Shown: in pieces, positions 18,377 to 30,070 of the stretch | How the letters are laid out: the number at the start of each line of letters is the position of its first letter | How positions within the stretch are numbered: the stretch's first letter is position 1 | Source: JAIVJM01 sp963816985 | GTDB lineage: Bacteria > Acidobacteriota > Blastocatellia > Pyrinomonadales > Pyrinomonadaceae | Length of the DNA stretch: 64,000 nucleotides | Assembly (NCBI GenBank): GCA_963816985.1 | Contig: CAWFMF010000004.1 | Span: forward strand, 1,798,001-1,862,000 | Reading direction: 5' to 3' | Translations under genes and position numbers: made by a program | The notes under the pieces: model-generated | Databases searched by the model: none | What the model was told of the DNA's origin: nothing | Seen by the model: only the letters and a program-made list of their open reading frames with translations

Positions 18377-18787
18377 TTACCGCCCGCTGCTCATCACCGT
18401 CAACACCACTTCGCGCTCGCGCCCGCCGTCGAACTCGCAGAGGAAGATGCCCTGCCAGCGACCGAGGAGCAGCTCGCCGTCGCGGAAGGGCACGGTCAGG
18501 CTCGTGCCGACGAGGCTCGTCTTGATGTGCGCGTCGGAATTCTCTTCGCCGTGGCGGAAGCCCATGCCGTGCTGCGGCAGGAGCGTGCGCAGTGCGTGGA
18601 GCATGTCGCGCGGAACGTCGGGGTCGGCGTTCTCGTTGACCGTCAGCCCGGCGGTCGTGTGGCGGACGAAGAGGAAGCAGACGCCCTCGCCCGCGCCCGA
18701 CTCCTTCAACTTCCGCCGCACCTCTTCGGTGAACTCGACCAACTCCTCGCGCTCGCGCGAGCGCACACGGATGGTGTACGTGCTCAT
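18377..18787 (-). CDS. YjbQ / UPF0047 family protein
   Basis: 136 residues from the ATG at 18787 (MSTYTIRVRS). The family signature HTTAGLTVNENADPDVPRD is intact, as are NSDAHIKTSLVGTSLTVPF and LLLGRWQGIFLCEFDG. YjbQ-type proteins show weak thiamine-phosphate synthase activity in some species, and their physiological role is unsettled. Cytosolic. Not obviously in an operon; a palindrome separates it from the blaIR genes. Confidence 0.88.
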   Translation of the reverse strand: MSTYTIRVRSREREELVEFTEEVRRKLKESGAGEGVCFLFVRHTTAGLTVNENADPDVPRDMLHALRTLLPQHGMGFRHGEENSDAHIKTSLVGTSLTVPFRDGELLLGRWQGIFLCEFDGGREREVVLTVMSSGR

Positions 18788-18827
18788 GGCGCGCATTCTA
18801 CAACAGCGAGACGGTGGGGAAACGCGA

Positions 18828-18868
18828 AACGCGGAGCTGAAAGACACACAGTCTTTCAGCTCCGCGTT
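18828..18868. repeat. Palindrome 5' of yjbQ
   Basis: Perfect 18-bp arms AACGCGGAGCTGAAAGAC (18828-18845) and reverse complement (18851-18868), 5-nt loop. It lies between the 3' end of the blaR1-like gene and yjbQ, where it may end blaIR transcription. The following bases repeat part of the arm (CTCCGCG), a hint of a degenerate extra unit. Confidence 0.7.
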
Positions 18869-18897
18869 CAAAGCTCCGCGCTCCGCGTTGCTCTTAC

Positions 18898-21036
18898 TTA
18901 CTCCGGGTCGTCTTCGGAGTCAGCGAGGACGAAGTTGTAAGAGACTTTGCCGTTGACTTTGACGGGCTTGCCGGAAAGCATCGTCGGGCTGAAGCGCGCG
19001 GCGCGCGCCGCGTCCTCCGCCGCCGAACGCAGGAGCGGGTGGCCGCTGACGGCCTCCGCCGAGACGACGTGGCCGTCCTCGTCAACCGTGACTCTGACCG
19101 TCACGTTGCCTTGCGCCCGCACGCTGCGCGCGATGGCCGGGTAGGCGGGCGGCGGCGCGGAAATGACCTTGCCTCCGAGGTCGCCGCCGTTGACTGCGCC
19201 GCCGCCCCTCGCTTCGCTTGCGCCCGCGCCGGAACCGCCGCCGCTGCCGCTACCACGTCCTTCGCCCGTGCCTTGTCCCACACCACGCCCTTCGCCCATC
19301 TCAATCAGGCCGACGATGTTCTGAGTATCGCCCGACGTGCCGGAGCCTTGAGACCTCGGCGGGGGCATTCTGGGCGACGAGACGCCCGGCGCGAGCGGCG
19401 GGGCCGGCGGCGGGTGCGGGGTGCGCGGGAGCATTCCCCACGCGCTGCCGTCGGTGAAGGTGGCCCAGACGACTTTGACGCTCACGTCCGAGAACGTGCC
19501 CGGCATGAGTATGTTGCGACGGTTCCACTCGGAGCGGAAAGTCTGCGCCTCGCCCGGCTTCAGGGCGGCGGCGTAGTAGCCCATGATGATGTGGACTTGA
19601 CCTTCCTTTGCGAAGCCGATGCCGACCTCCCTGATCGTCTTGCCGGAGACGTTCGTCACCGTCACGGTCGGCAGCGTGACCAAGAAATCCGACTTCGCCT
19701 CTTCGTCGAAAGAGGCCGCGCCTTCCTCGTCGGCCCGCCGCAGTTGGTCGCGCGTAATCATCTTCAGCTTCGCGTCGTTGATGATAAGCGGGGCGTCCGC
19801 CGCGTACTCGAAATAGACGACCGACTCCGGCGCGTTCAAAATCTCCTCGGTCGCCGCCGGGCCGTCGCCCGACTGCGTGCGCGCACTCGAACGCACGCGC
19901 ATCCGCCCGCCCTGACCTTCAGCCGAAGGCATCCGCCTCTTCATCCGCGTGCCTTCCTGCGCCCGCGCCGTGTCGCCGCGCAGGTGGCTGAGGAGCCCCG
20001 CGCCCGCCGTGAAGGCGAGCGCCAGAGTCGCCGCCCCCAGCGGAAGCGCCCTCTGCCAGCGCGCCGCCTTCGGGTTCTTCTGTTCGTGCATGATCTTTTC
20101 AATCCTCCTTCGCAGATTCGACCCCGCAGCCGCGCCCGACACCCCGGCCACCTTCCAGCCGAAGCAGAAGCGCACGACCTTCAAAATGCTCGACGCGTAA
20201 GAGCCGCGCTCGCCGCCGACTTCAAGCACACGCTCGTCGCACGCCTGCTCGCGCTCGGCCATCAGGCGGCGGCTCAGGAACCAGACGAGCGGGTGAAACC
20301 AGAAGAGGCACGAGAGCGCCATCTGCATGTTGCCCAGAGCGTTGTCGCGCCGCTCGACGTGAACCAGCTCGTGCAGCATCAGCGTCTCCAACTCTTCGGC
20401 GTCCAGATGCTCGGCGATTGATTCGGGCAGGAGGATGACGGGCCTGCGCGTGCGCCACACGCCGGGCTCGACCCCCCTCGGCGAGAGCAGGAGCGTCACG
20501 TCCTTCTCCAAACCGAGACGCCGCCGCGCCCGCTCCATCGCCTCGAACTCGCGGCCCGTATAAGCCTCGTGCCCCTCCGCCGCCGCGCGCAAAAATTCGC
20601 GCCGCCGCCGCCACCACACCAGCACGAGCGCCGCGCAGCCCGCCAGCCAGATTAAAGACAAGGCGCAGTAAAACTCGCCCGCGTGCGCGACGCCCGGCAC
20701 AGCCTCCCTTGCTTCGCCCAGCGCCGAGACGGGCCCGGCCAGTTGAAAGATGACGGGGACGGCGGTCTTCGTCGTCGTGTCGGCGGCGTGGCCGAAGAGC
20801 CAAGACGCCTCGACGCCCGCGCCCGCCGCGAGGTAGGCGAAGAGCGCCGACGGCACGACGAACTTCGCCGAGGCGACGAGCCAGAGTGCGTAGCGCACGC
20901 GCGCGGGGCCTCGACGGAGCAGGAGCGTGAGCGCGGCGACGAGCGCCGCGAAGAGCGTCGCCTGCCACAGGTGGTCGGCCAGAGCGGCCCAGAGCCACTC
21001 GGACGCGCGCGCGAAAGTTTCGTGGAGCGCGTTCAC
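18898..21036 (-). CDS. BlaR1-type M56 metallopeptidase with TonB C-terminal domain
   Basis: 712 residues from a GTG overlapping the blaI stop. The N-terminal ~320 residues have membrane helices and the M56 zinc motif HELVH (222-226) followed by ERRDN and FWFHPLVWFLSRRL, then a further membrane segment near 335-350. A periplasmic region contains a Gly-rich linker. The last ~95 residues form a TonB/TolA-type C-terminal domain (APPPAYPAIARSVRAQGNVTVRVTVDEDGHVV). BlaR1 proteins sense a signal and trigger BlaI proteolysis. Here the usual penicillin-binding sensor is replaced by a TonB-like domain, so the signal is unknown. Confidence 0.85.
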   Translation of the reverse strand: MNALHETFARASEWLWAALADHLWQATLFAALVAALTLLLRRGPARVRYALWLVASAKFVVPSALFAYLAAGAGVEASWLFGHAADTTTKTAVPVIFQLAGPVSALGEAREAVPGVAHAGEFYCALSLIWLAGCAALVLVWWRRRREFLRAAAEGHEAYTGREFEAMERARRRLGLEKDVTLLLSPRGVEPGVWRTRRPVILLPESIAEHLDAEELETLMLHELVHVERRDNALGNMQMALSCLFWFHPLVWFLSRRLMAEREQACDERVLEVGGERGSYASSILKVVRFCFGWKVAGVSGAAAGSNLRRRIEKIMHEQKNPKAARWQRALPLGAATLALAFTAGAGLLSHLRGDTARAQEGTRMKRRMPSAEGQGGRMRVRSSARTQSGDGPAATEEILNAPESVVYFEYAADAPLIINDAKLKMITRDQLRRADEEGAASFDEEAKSDFLVTLPTVTVTNVSGKTIREVGIGFAKEGQVHIIMGYYAAALKPGEAQTFRSEWNRRNILMPGTFSDVSVKVVWATFTDGSAWGMLPRTPHPPPAPPLAPGVSSPRMPPPRSQGSGTSGDTQNIVGLIEMGEGRGVGQGTGEGRGSGSGGGSGAGASEARGGGAVNGGDLGGKVISAPPPAYPAIARSVRAQGNVTVRVTVDEDGHVVSAEAVSGHPLLRSAAEDAARAARFSPTMLSGKPVKVNGKVSYNFVLADSEDDPE

Positions 21037-21512
21037 TTGCGCCTCCTCTCCCGGCCCGCGCCGCCGCCGCCACTCGCCCCGGCCTCTCCCTCAGTCTTCT
21101 CCGAACTCGCGGCGGACGCGTCGCCCTTCGCGGCCTCAATCCGCGCGAGCGCCTCTTCCATCTCCCGCAAGTCATCGAGCGTCAGCCGCCCGGCCTCGAC
21201 GAACTGCGCCATCAAAGAGCGTGGCGAGCCGCCGAAGAAGTCGAGCAGCTCGTCCACCACGCGCCGGTGCGCGGCCTTGCGCGTCACGACCGGCTCGAAG
21301 ATGTGCGCGTTGCCGACCTTCTTGACGCGCCGGAGCGCGCCCTTCTCTTCGAGCCGGTAGATGATCGTCTGGACGGTCGTGTAGGCCGGGCGCTTGCGCT
21401 CCGGCAGACGCTCCTGTATCTCACGCACCGAAGCGCTGCCGAGCGCCCACAGGGCCTCCATGATTTCCAGCTCGAATTTCGTCAGCTTGACGCCGGGTTC
21501 CTTTGCCATCAC
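21033..21512 (-). CDS. blaI: BlaI/MecI-family transcriptional repressor
   Basis: 159 residues. Winged-helix region: LTKFELEIMEALWALGSASVREIQERLPERKRPAYTTVQT, followed by IIYRLEEKGALRRVKKVGNAHIFEPVV; this is the classic BlaI/MecI DNA-binding domain. It has a helical dimerisation segment (VVDELLDFFGGSPRSLMAQFVEA) and a longer than usual Gly/Ser/Ala-rich tail. It presumably represses its own operon until cleaved via the M56 protein encoded 4 bp downstream (GTGA overlap). An inverted TACTAC element upstream is the likely operator. Confidence 0.92.
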   Translation of the reverse strand: MMAKEPGVKLTKFELEIMEALWALGSASVREIQERLPERKRPAYTTVQTIIYRLEEKGALRRVKKVGNAHIFEPVVTRKAAHRRVVDELLDFFGGSPRSLMAQFVEAGRLTLDDLREMEEALARIEAAKGDASAASSEKTEGEAGASGGGGAGRERRRK

Positions 21513-21530
21513 CCCTCCCGAAAAAAAGCT

Positions 21531-21575
21531 TCGTACTACGGTTGAGGTTGAATCTACTACAACTGTCGGAGATGC
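21531..21575 (-). promoter_or_regulatory. Candidate BlaI operator
   Basis: Upstream of blaI lies TACTACGG...TCTACTACAACTGTCGG (21534-21571): two TACTAC boxes 21 nt apart, the second part of an ACA-AC-TGT dyad like known BlaI/MecI half-sites (TACA/TGTA). The placement directly ahead of an autoregulated repressor supports the call; binding is not shown. Confidence 0.4.
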
Positions 21576-21609
21576 GTCAAGAAAAATTTTCGCGCCGCAA
21601 AATCAACGA

Positions 21610-21654
21610 AAGGGGAGGCGGAGTTCAGCCGTGAGCTAAACTCCGCCTCCCCTT
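21610..21654 (-). terminator. Hairpin ending the DUF1570-like gene
   Basis: Perfect 16-bp stem AAGGGGAGGCGGAGTT (21610-21625) with AACTCCGCCTCCCCTT (21639-21654). It is 26 nt past the 3' end of the leftward peptidase-TPR gene and, read leftward, is followed by TTCGTTGATTTT, consistent with a rho-independent terminator. Confidence 0.65.
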
Positions 21655-21679
21655 CTTGGGACTTCAACGGCGAGGGCGA

Positions 21680-23695
21680 CTACGGCTTCAACTCGAAAGC
21701 GGCGGGCACGAGTTCCAGCGCGACGAGCGAGCCGTCGGACTTGGCGCGGGCGTCCGCGGCGGGGCGGTAGGTGACGACGACGTGGCCCTCCGGCTTGCGC
21801 GCGCCGCACGTCAGGTCGCCTCCGGCTTCGGGCGTGTAGGCCATGAGGTGGAGGGTCTTGAAGCTCTCGGCGCGGAGGCGAAAGAGCCGCTCGCCGGCCT
21901 TGACGATGAAGACCATCCCCTTCGAGTCGCACTCGATGCGCGTGAGCAGCCCGCGCGCCCGCGTCTCGCCTTCGAGCGGCTTGCGTAGCGCGTCGTTGAT
22001 GGCCTCGGCCAGAGCGTCGGCCACCAGCTCCTCTTCCGACTTGCCCGCCGTCGTCGGCCCGTCTGTCTCGCCGCGCCGCCTGAGCCGTGGCGCTCCGCCG
22101 CCGCCGCCTTCGACCGAGCTGACCTCGCCGCCCCCGCCGCCCCCGCCGCGACTCGCCGCCTCGCGCATCTCCTTGAAGCGCGCGGCCTGCTCCTGCATGG
22201 CGTTGACGGCGTTTAAGATGGACTGTGCGTTGGCGCGCGTCTGCGGGTCGGCGTTGGCGCTGGTGAGCGGCTCGACGGCCTTGCGCGCCGCGTCGTAGTC
22301 TTCGCGGCGGAGGTGTATCTGCGCGAGCACGAGGACGTAGTGCTGGTTGCCGGGCGAGAGTGCGAGCGCGCGCTTGAGCATCTCGACGCCCTCTTCGAGC
22401 TGCTCGTTGGTGACGAGGTTGACCCACGCGAGCAGGTGGTAGGATTCGGGGAAGTCGGGCTTGAGTTCGGCGGCGCGTTTGAGCGCGGCGCGCATCTCGC
22501 GCGCCTTCTCCGCGTCGTAGCTCATCACCATGCCGTTCGCGTCCATCCCGTCGCGGCTCAAGGTGTAAGCGTAGTAGTAGTGCGCGAGGTAGTTGCGCGC
22601 GTCCGCCGTGACGGCTTGGCGGAGGTGCTCCCGCGCCTCGGCCAAGCGCTTCTGCCTGAGGCGCGTCATGCCCATCGAGGCCTGCGCCATCGGCTGCTTC
22701 GGGTCGAGCTTGAGGGCCTGTTCGAGCCGCGCCGCCGCGTCGTCCAGACGGTTCGTGTGCAGGAGGAGGTCGCCGAGGTAGGCGTCGGCCTCGGCGTCGG
22801 TGAGCGGCGCGCTCTGTATCCCGGAGTCGAATTCGAGCTTGTGCTCGAAGGTCGCCACCTGCGCGCGGAAGGTGCTGCCCTGAATGTATTTCTTCAACTC
22901 CTTCTCCATCCCGGCGAAGTCGGTCTGGAACGCCTCGCGGAACGCCTGCTCGGTCGGCGTGTTCCGGCGCAGCATGTCCACGAACTGCCCGATCTGCGGG
23001 AGACGCTTGCCTCCGTTGCCGAGGACGAGGTAGTGGATGAGCGCCCACGACTGCGCGTAGAAGAGGCCGCGCGCGTCGTGCTTGTTGCGGTGGAGCGAGT
23101 AGTAATCCACTTCAAAGAGCTGTTGGAGCGGGATCATCTTCTCCTGCCGCAGGAGATAGAGGTGATTTTCGATGAGCCTGCCGAGGAAGACTTTCCGGTC
23201 GTCGTCAATGTCGAACGTGCTGTAATACTCGGCCAGCCCCTCGTTGAACCACGGCGGCGCGGAGGTGCGGCCCATCGTGTTCTCGACGAGCAGGTGGACG
23301 TACTCGTGGTAGATGGTGCGGTAAGGATTCTCGGAGCGGCTTTCGGGCGTGAGCGTGATGTAGTTCACGTCGTCGCCGGGCTGGAAGTAACCGGCCACGT
23401 CGTTGACCTTGCCGTCCACGACCGGCTTGAAGGGCTTGTACGCGCCGTCGTTCTTGAAGACGACGACGGTGGTCGGGACGGGCGACGTGAAGCGCGCCTT
23501 CGAGAAGAGCCGCGTGAACACGTCGCGGAACTGTTCGAGCCGGACGGCGACCTGCCGAATCTCCTTCTCGCTCGCGTTGCCGACGAGGTGAAAATTCTGC
23601 GAGCGCACGCTCGTCCAGGTGTCTTTGGCCGGGGCGGCGTGCGCGGTCAGGAGCAGGCAGAAGAGGGCGGCGAGAGTTCGGGTCGAGCGTTTCAT
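21680..23695 (-). CDS. Secreted DUF1570-like zinc peptidase with TPR repeats
   Basis: 671 residues with a signal peptide (1-23, ending APA). Zinc motif HEYVH at 130-134, with the downstream ligand region PPWFNEGLAEYYS (~146-158), gives a gluzincin pattern, HExxH plus E, as in DUF1570-type peptidases. After residue ~280 come TPR repeats (LLLHTNRLDDAAARLEQALKLDPKQP and several more), then a Gly-rich linker and a C-terminal beta-rich domain (ARGLLTRIECDSKGMVFIV). Probably a periplasmic peptidase; substrate unknown. Confidence 0.82.
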   Translation of the reverse strand: MKRSTRTLAALFCLLLTAHAAPAKDTWTSVRSQNFHLVGNASEKEIRQVAVRLEQFRDVFTRLFSKARFTSPVPTTVVVFKNDGAYKPFKPVVDGKVNDVAGYFQPGDDVNYITLTPESRSENPYRTIYHEYVHLLVENTMGRTSAPPWFNEGLAEYYSTFDIDDDRKVFLGRLIENHLYLLRQEKMIPLQQLFEVDYYSLHRNKHDARGLFYAQSWALIHYLVLGNGGKRLPQIGQFVDMLRRNTPTEQAFREAFQTDFAGMEKELKKYIQGSTFRAQVATFEHKLEFDSGIQSAPLTDAEADAYLGDLLLHTNRLDDAAARLEQALKLDPKQPMAQASMGMTRLRQKRLAEAREHLRQAVTADARNYLAHYYYAYTLSRDGMDANGMVMSYDAEKAREMRAALKRAAELKPDFPESYHLLAWVNLVTNEQLEEGVEMLKRALALSPGNQHYVLVLAQIHLRREDYDAARKAVEPLTSANADPQTRANAQSILNAVNAMQEQAARFKEMREAASRGGGGGGGEVSSVEGGGGGAPRLRRRGETDGPTTAGKSEEELVADALAEAINDALRKPLEGETRARGLLTRIECDSKGMVFIVKAGERLFRLRAESFKTLHLMAYTPEAGGDLTCGARKPEGHVVVTYRPAADARAKSDGSLVALELVPAAFELKP

Positions 23696-23844
23696 AATTC
23701 GTACTTTCGGGGCGAAACAGTGCGGACGGGAGCCCGCGCGTGGTGTTCGGATTAAATTTTCTACGGGAGAAGCGCGTTGACTTCCTTTGAGGACGCGCCG
23801 GACGGTTTCGACGGGAGATTCTACAGGCCGGTTTTCCGCGGTGT

Positions 23845-23892
23845 CAAAAAGAAATGGCGGGAGCGCGACCGTTCGGGCCGTGCTCCCGCCAT
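23845..23892 (-). terminator. Rho-independent terminator of bioY
   Basis: Stem ATGGCGGGAGC (23854-23864) with GCTCCCGCCAT (23882-23892). Read leftward, the hairpin is followed by TTTCTTTTTG. It lies 16 nt past the bioY stop. Confidence 0.8.
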
Positions 23893-23908
23893 CATGCGGA
23901 GGCCGCGA

Positions 23909-24499
23909 CTAGCGTTTTTCGTTGCGGCGCACGAGAGCCCATCCGGCGGGCAAGGCCGCCGCCGCGAGGGCGATCTTGACGACATCGCCGATGAGGAACG
24001 GCGCGACGCCGACGAGGAAGGCATCGCCTGCCGTCCTGAAGAAGAGCGTGAGCCACGCCCAACCGCCCGCGAGGATGACGACGGAGCCGAGCGCCATCGC
24101 CGCCGCCGCCCGTAGGTATCGCCTGTCCCAACCGCGCTCGGCGAGCCAGCCGGTGACGAAGGCCGCCGCCGGGAAGGCGAGCAGATACCCGGCGGTCGCG
24201 CCCGAAAAGTGGCCGAAGCCGCCCGCCCCGCCGCGAAAGAACGGGAGCCCGATTGCGCCCTCGAAGAGATAGAGGGCCATTGCCAGAGCGCCCAGACGCG
24301 AGCCGAGGAGCGCGCCCGTCAGGAGCACCGCGAACGTCTGACCCGTCAGAGGGACGGGCGTGAACGGCAACGGGATGACGACCTGCGCGGCGAGCGCGGT
24401 CAGAAGGCTGAAGGCCACGACGAGCGCGGCGGAGCGCGCCCAGTCGAGCGGCGCGAGAAAAGCGCCGGAGAGCGTTTCGGCTTTGGCGTAAGTGTTCAC
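23909..24499 (-). CDS. bioY: Biotin transporter BioY
   Basis: 196 residues from the GTG at 24499 (AGGATT upstream; product MNTYAKAETL), though an in-frame GTG at 24538 is also possible. It has six hydrophobic segments and BioY motifs: AAQVVIPLPFTPVPLTGQTFAVLLTGALLG, LYLFEGAIGLPFF and GATAGYLLAFPAAAFVTGWL. BioY is the biotin-binding S component of an energy-coupling-factor transporter or acts alone. No EcfA/EcfT is seen nearby, so it must use a shared or distant module, or act alone. Confidence 0.93.
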   Translation of the reverse strand: MNTYAKAETLSGAFLAPLDWARSAALVVAFSLLTALAAQVVIPLPFTPVPLTGQTFAVLLTGALLGSRLGALAMALYLFEGAIGLPFFRGGAGGFGHFSGATAGYLLAFPAAAFVTGWLAERGWDRRYLRAAAAMALGSVVILAGGWAWLTLFFRTAGDAFLVGVAPFLIGDVVKIALAAAALPAGWALVRRNEKR

Positions 24500-24551
24500 G
24501 GCTTCAATCCTCAGAAACTCTAATTCAAAATTCGCCACGGAAGAGACGGAC

Positions 24552-24656
24552 GAAACGACGTGCGCGGGACGATGAATGATGAAGGAGCTGCTATCTCGAA
24601 TTTCAAATCTGAGACTTCAAGTCGTCTCTCATTCATCGTCCCGCGCCTGTCGTTTC
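24552..24656. repeat. Palindrome between hppA and bioY
   Basis: Imperfect 26-bp arms (24552-24577, ending CGGGACGATGAAT; and 24631-24656 ATTCATCGTCCCG...) with a ~53-nt loop that itself holds a smaller hairpin GAGAC...GTCTC (24611-24628). It lies in the gap between two leftward genes. Confidence 0.65.
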
Positions 24657-24665
24657 CTCTCAGTC

Positions 24666-27290
<2,625 letters not shown>

Positions 27291-27616
27291 GGTGAAACGA
27301 TTCCTTTCTGTTCTTCTAAATCGGTGGTGAGTTAAAACGCCCCTTCTTAAGGTAAGGCGCGGGCCTGCCCCTTCAGCGACCCCCGGACAAACGACGCCGC
27401 ACGAGAGGACGCACTCACAGTCCGCAGGAGGCCCGTTTTTAAGTCTCGCTAAAAGCGGGCATTATCGCCGATTCGCGCCCGCACTGTCCACCCGCAAACG
27501 CACATTACCAGACGTTTCACGGGCGGAGGGACGGTGAAATCGCTCCCCGCTTCGTGCTAATATTCGCCCAACGAGCATCCCGCCTGATGCGCCGACCGCG
27601 AGGAGTGAGGAAAGCC
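27291..27616. other. Intergenic region between divergent hppA and Uma2 genes
   Basis: 326 bp, expected to hold both promoters. A loose inverted repeat (GCCCGTTTTTA...TAAAAGCGGGC, 27440-27470) lies near the middle. A GAGGAGTGAGGAAAG Shine-Dalgarno precedes the Uma2 ATG. No ORF of substance. Confidence 0.45.
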
Positions 27617-28177
27617 ATGTCAGTCGAAATCGCCAAGCGCTTGTTCACCGTCGAGCAGTATGAGCGGATGGTGGAGACCGGCATTCTCACCGAAGACGAC
27701 CGGGTCGAACTCATCGGAGGGGAGATTCTTGAGATGTCGCCAACCGGGAGCCGCCACGCAGCGTGCGTGAAGCGGCTCAACGCACTTCTGGCCGCGCGCG
27801 TCGGCACGTCGGCGATACTCAGTGTCCAAGACCCGGTGGTGCTCGACGACCTTTCGGAGCCGGAGCCCGACGTGGTGTTGCTCACACCTCGACCTGACTT
27901 CTACGAGCAGGGACACCCCCAAGCGTCGGACGTGCTGCTCCTCATCGAGGTCTCGGACACAACACTCAAATTCGATAGGCAAGTCAAAATGCCGCTCTAT
28001 GCGCGCGCGGGAGTCGGGGAGTTCTGGATCGTCAATCTGCAAGACGACGAGATTGAGATTCATGCGCGCCCCTCCGGCGGCGCGTATCAGCTCGTCCGGC
28101 GGGCGGTGCGGGGCGAGACGGTCAACTCGGAGAACGTCGCGGGGCTCGCGCTCGAAGTGGACGCGGTGCTCGGTTAA
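27617..28177 (+). CDS. Uma2 family (DUF820) putative restriction-like nuclease
   Basis: 186 residues from ATG 27617 with a good Shine-Dalgarno. The Uma2 fold is evident: FTVEQYERMVETGIL, RVELIGGEILEMSPTGSRHA, SEPEPDVVLLTPRPDFY and VLLLIEVSDTTLKFDRQVKMPLYARAGVGEFWIVN, a PD-(D/E)XK-type arrangement (Asp, then Glu-x-Ser...Lys). Biological role of Uma2 proteins is poorly known; they occur in many copies in cyanobacteria and acidobacteria. Stands alone; no toxin-antitoxin partner. Confidence 0.88.
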   Translation: MSVEIAKRLFTVEQYERMVETGILTEDDRVELIGGEILEMSPTGSRHAACVKRLNALLAARVGTSAILSVQDPVVLDDLSEPEPDVVLLTPRPDFYEQGHPQASDVLLLIEVSDTTLKFDRQVKMPLYARAGVGEFWIVNLQDDEIEIHARPSGGAYQLVRRAVRGETVNSENVAGLALEVDAVLG

Positions 28178-28216
28178 GGCGCGGCGTCTACACGGGAGAG
28201 ACACAAGCCATAAAGG

Positions 28217-28256
28217 AAGGCGGTCAGGGTTGAAACCTTGACCGCCTTCGCTCTTT
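28217..28256. terminator. Bidirectional terminator between Uma2 and cstA
   Basis: AAGGCGGTCAGGG (28217-28229) pairs with CCTTGACCGCCTT (28236-28248; one G-T pair), followed by CGCTCTTT on the + strand. It sits between convergent genes. Confidence 0.75.
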
Positions 28257-28288
28257 CAACTGCGCAAACTTACTCAGGCCGTTAAGCT

Positions 28289-30004
28289 TCACTCCAAACT
28301 CGCCGCCGGGTGTGCGGCGACGAGCGTGCCGCCGCGACGGTCGCCGCGCAGCTTGAAGAGGGCGAGGACGGCGAGGTAGAGCGCGAGGACGACGAGCGCG
28401 GCGGAGGCGACGGCGTTGATGAGTTCCACGTCGAGTTGCCCTGACATGATCTTCGTCGCGCGCAGATTCCCGACGACCAGAGCGACGAGCGCCCAGAGCG
28501 TGATGGCGAGGACGAAGATCATCGGGAAGAGCGTGAAGGCGATGCGGCGGCGCGCCTGATAGAGCCACGCCGTAATCGAAAGCAGCGTCAGGGCCGCGAG
28601 CAGTTGGTTCGACGCGCCGAAGAGCGTCCAGAATTTCGACCACGAGTTGGGCGGCGCGAAGACGATGAAGTAGAGCGGGAGCGCCACCGTCAGGAGCGTC
28701 CCGGCGAGCGCGCCGCGCCGCCCCTTCCAGCCGAAAAGTTCCTGCACGATGTAGCGGCCCAGCCGCATCGAGACGTCGAGCGTGTCGAAGACGAAGGTCG
28801 AGAAGGCCATCGCGCCGAAGGTCGTGGCGAAGGCGAGATGCGACTCGCCGATGATGAGCGTCAGGAACTTCCCGATGCCGTTGCCGTAGATCGTCCCCGG
28901 AGCCGTCCCCTTGGCGAGCGAGCCGGGCACGACGATCATAATCGTCACGAGCGCAATCAAAGCGACGAAGCCTTCCGCCAGCATCCCTCCGTAGCCCACG
29001 GGCTTGATGTGCGACTCGCGCGCGACCTGCTTCGAGGTCGTCCCCGAACAGACGAGCCCGTGGAAGCCGGAGCACGCGCCGCACGCGATGGTCACGAAGA
29101 GGAAGGGGAAGAGCATCCCCGTCATCCCGCCGATGTCCCACGACTTGAAGGCGGGCTGCTGAATCTCGTAGCCGCCGAAGAAGACGCCGTAGATGCCGAG
29201 CGCAATCGCCGCGTAGAGGATGAAGCCGCCGAGGTAGCCGCGCGGCTGCAAGAGCGCCCAGACGGGGACGACCGAGGCGACGCAGCAGTAGATGAGGATG
29301 AGCAGTCCCCAGGTCTTATGGTCGAGCACGAAGGCGGTCGAAAGATACGTCCCGGCCCAGGAGGCGGCGAAGGCCGCCGGGACGAAGATGACGGTCGTCA
29401 GCCAGAGCGGCGGCTTGAGGTATCTCTCGACTACTCCGAGCACGAGCGAGAGCAGAAGATAGAGGACGCTCGCCGCCGCCACCGCGCCGCCGGGGTTGAA
29501 GTTGACGGCGGCGGCCTTGAGTTCTTCCGAGCCGCCGACGAAAGTCCCGGCGGTGATGTCGGCGAAGGCGACGATGACGTAGATGAGCGCGATCCAGATG
29601 AAGCCCATCATCGCGCGGCCCGCCTTGTTCCCTAAGTGCTCGCGCGTGATTTCGGCAATCGAGGTCGCGCCGTGGCGGACTGACGCGGCGAGGCTCGCGA
29701 AGTCGTGGACGGCCCCGATGAGGACGACGCCGAAGCCTATCCACAAGAGGCACGGGAGCCAGCCGAACGCCTGACAGGCGAGGATCGGCCCGGCAATCGG
29801 CCCGGCGGCGGCAATCGCCGAGAAGTGCTGGCCGAAGAGATAGAAGGGTCGCGTCGGCACGAAGTCCACGCCGTCGTTGACCTCGTGAGCGGGCGTCCGG
29901 CGCGAGTCGTCCAAGGCGAACTGTCGCGCCACCCAACCGCCGTAGAGGCGGTACGCGGCTACCAACACCAGCAGAAAACCGATTGCGAGCAGTGTCAGAC
30001 TCAA
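28289..30004 (-). CDS. cstA: Carbon starvation protein CstA family transporter
   Basis: 571 residues with about 14-16 membrane segments; TTG start after GGAGG. Family hallmarks: HFSAIAAAGPIAGPILACQAFGWLP, GAVHDFASLAASVRHGATSIAEI, FVTIACGACSGFHGLVCSGTTSKQ and TFVFDTLDVSMRLGRYI. CstA/BtsT proteins import peptides or pyruvate during starvation. No CstA regulator or YbdD-type partner is seen next to it. Convergent with Uma2. Confidence 0.92.
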   Translation of the reverse strand: MSLTLLAIGFLLVLVAAYRLYGGWVARQFALDDSRRTPAHEVNDGVDFVPTRPFYLFGQHFSAIAAAGPIAGPILACQAFGWLPCLLWIGFGVVLIGAVHDFASLAASVRHGATSIAEITREHLGNKAGRAMMGFIWIALIYVIVAFADITAGTFVGGSEELKAAAVNFNPGGAVAAASVLYLLLSLVLGVVERYLKPPLWLTTVIFVPAAFAASWAGTYLSTAFVLDHKTWGLLILIYCCVASVVPVWALLQPRGYLGGFILYAAIALGIYGVFFGGYEIQQPAFKSWDIGGMTGMLFPFLFVTIACGACSGFHGLVCSGTTSKQVARESHIKPVGYGGMLAEGFVALIALVTIMIVVPGSLAKGTAPGTIYGNGIGKFLTLIIGESHLAFATTFGAMAFSTFVFDTLDVSMRLGRYIVQELFGWKGRRGALAGTLLTVALPLYFIVFAPPNSWSKFWTLFGASNQLLAALTLLSITAWLYQARRRIAFTLFPMIFVLAITLWALVALVVGNLRATKIMSGQLDVELINAVASAALVVLALYLAVLALFKLRGDRRGGTLVAAHPAASLE

Positions 30005-30070
30005 GGTGGAGACCTCCGCAGGCTTTCGAAAAAACTTGTGCCCACTTCGTCGCCGGTAGGCACGCCCGAC

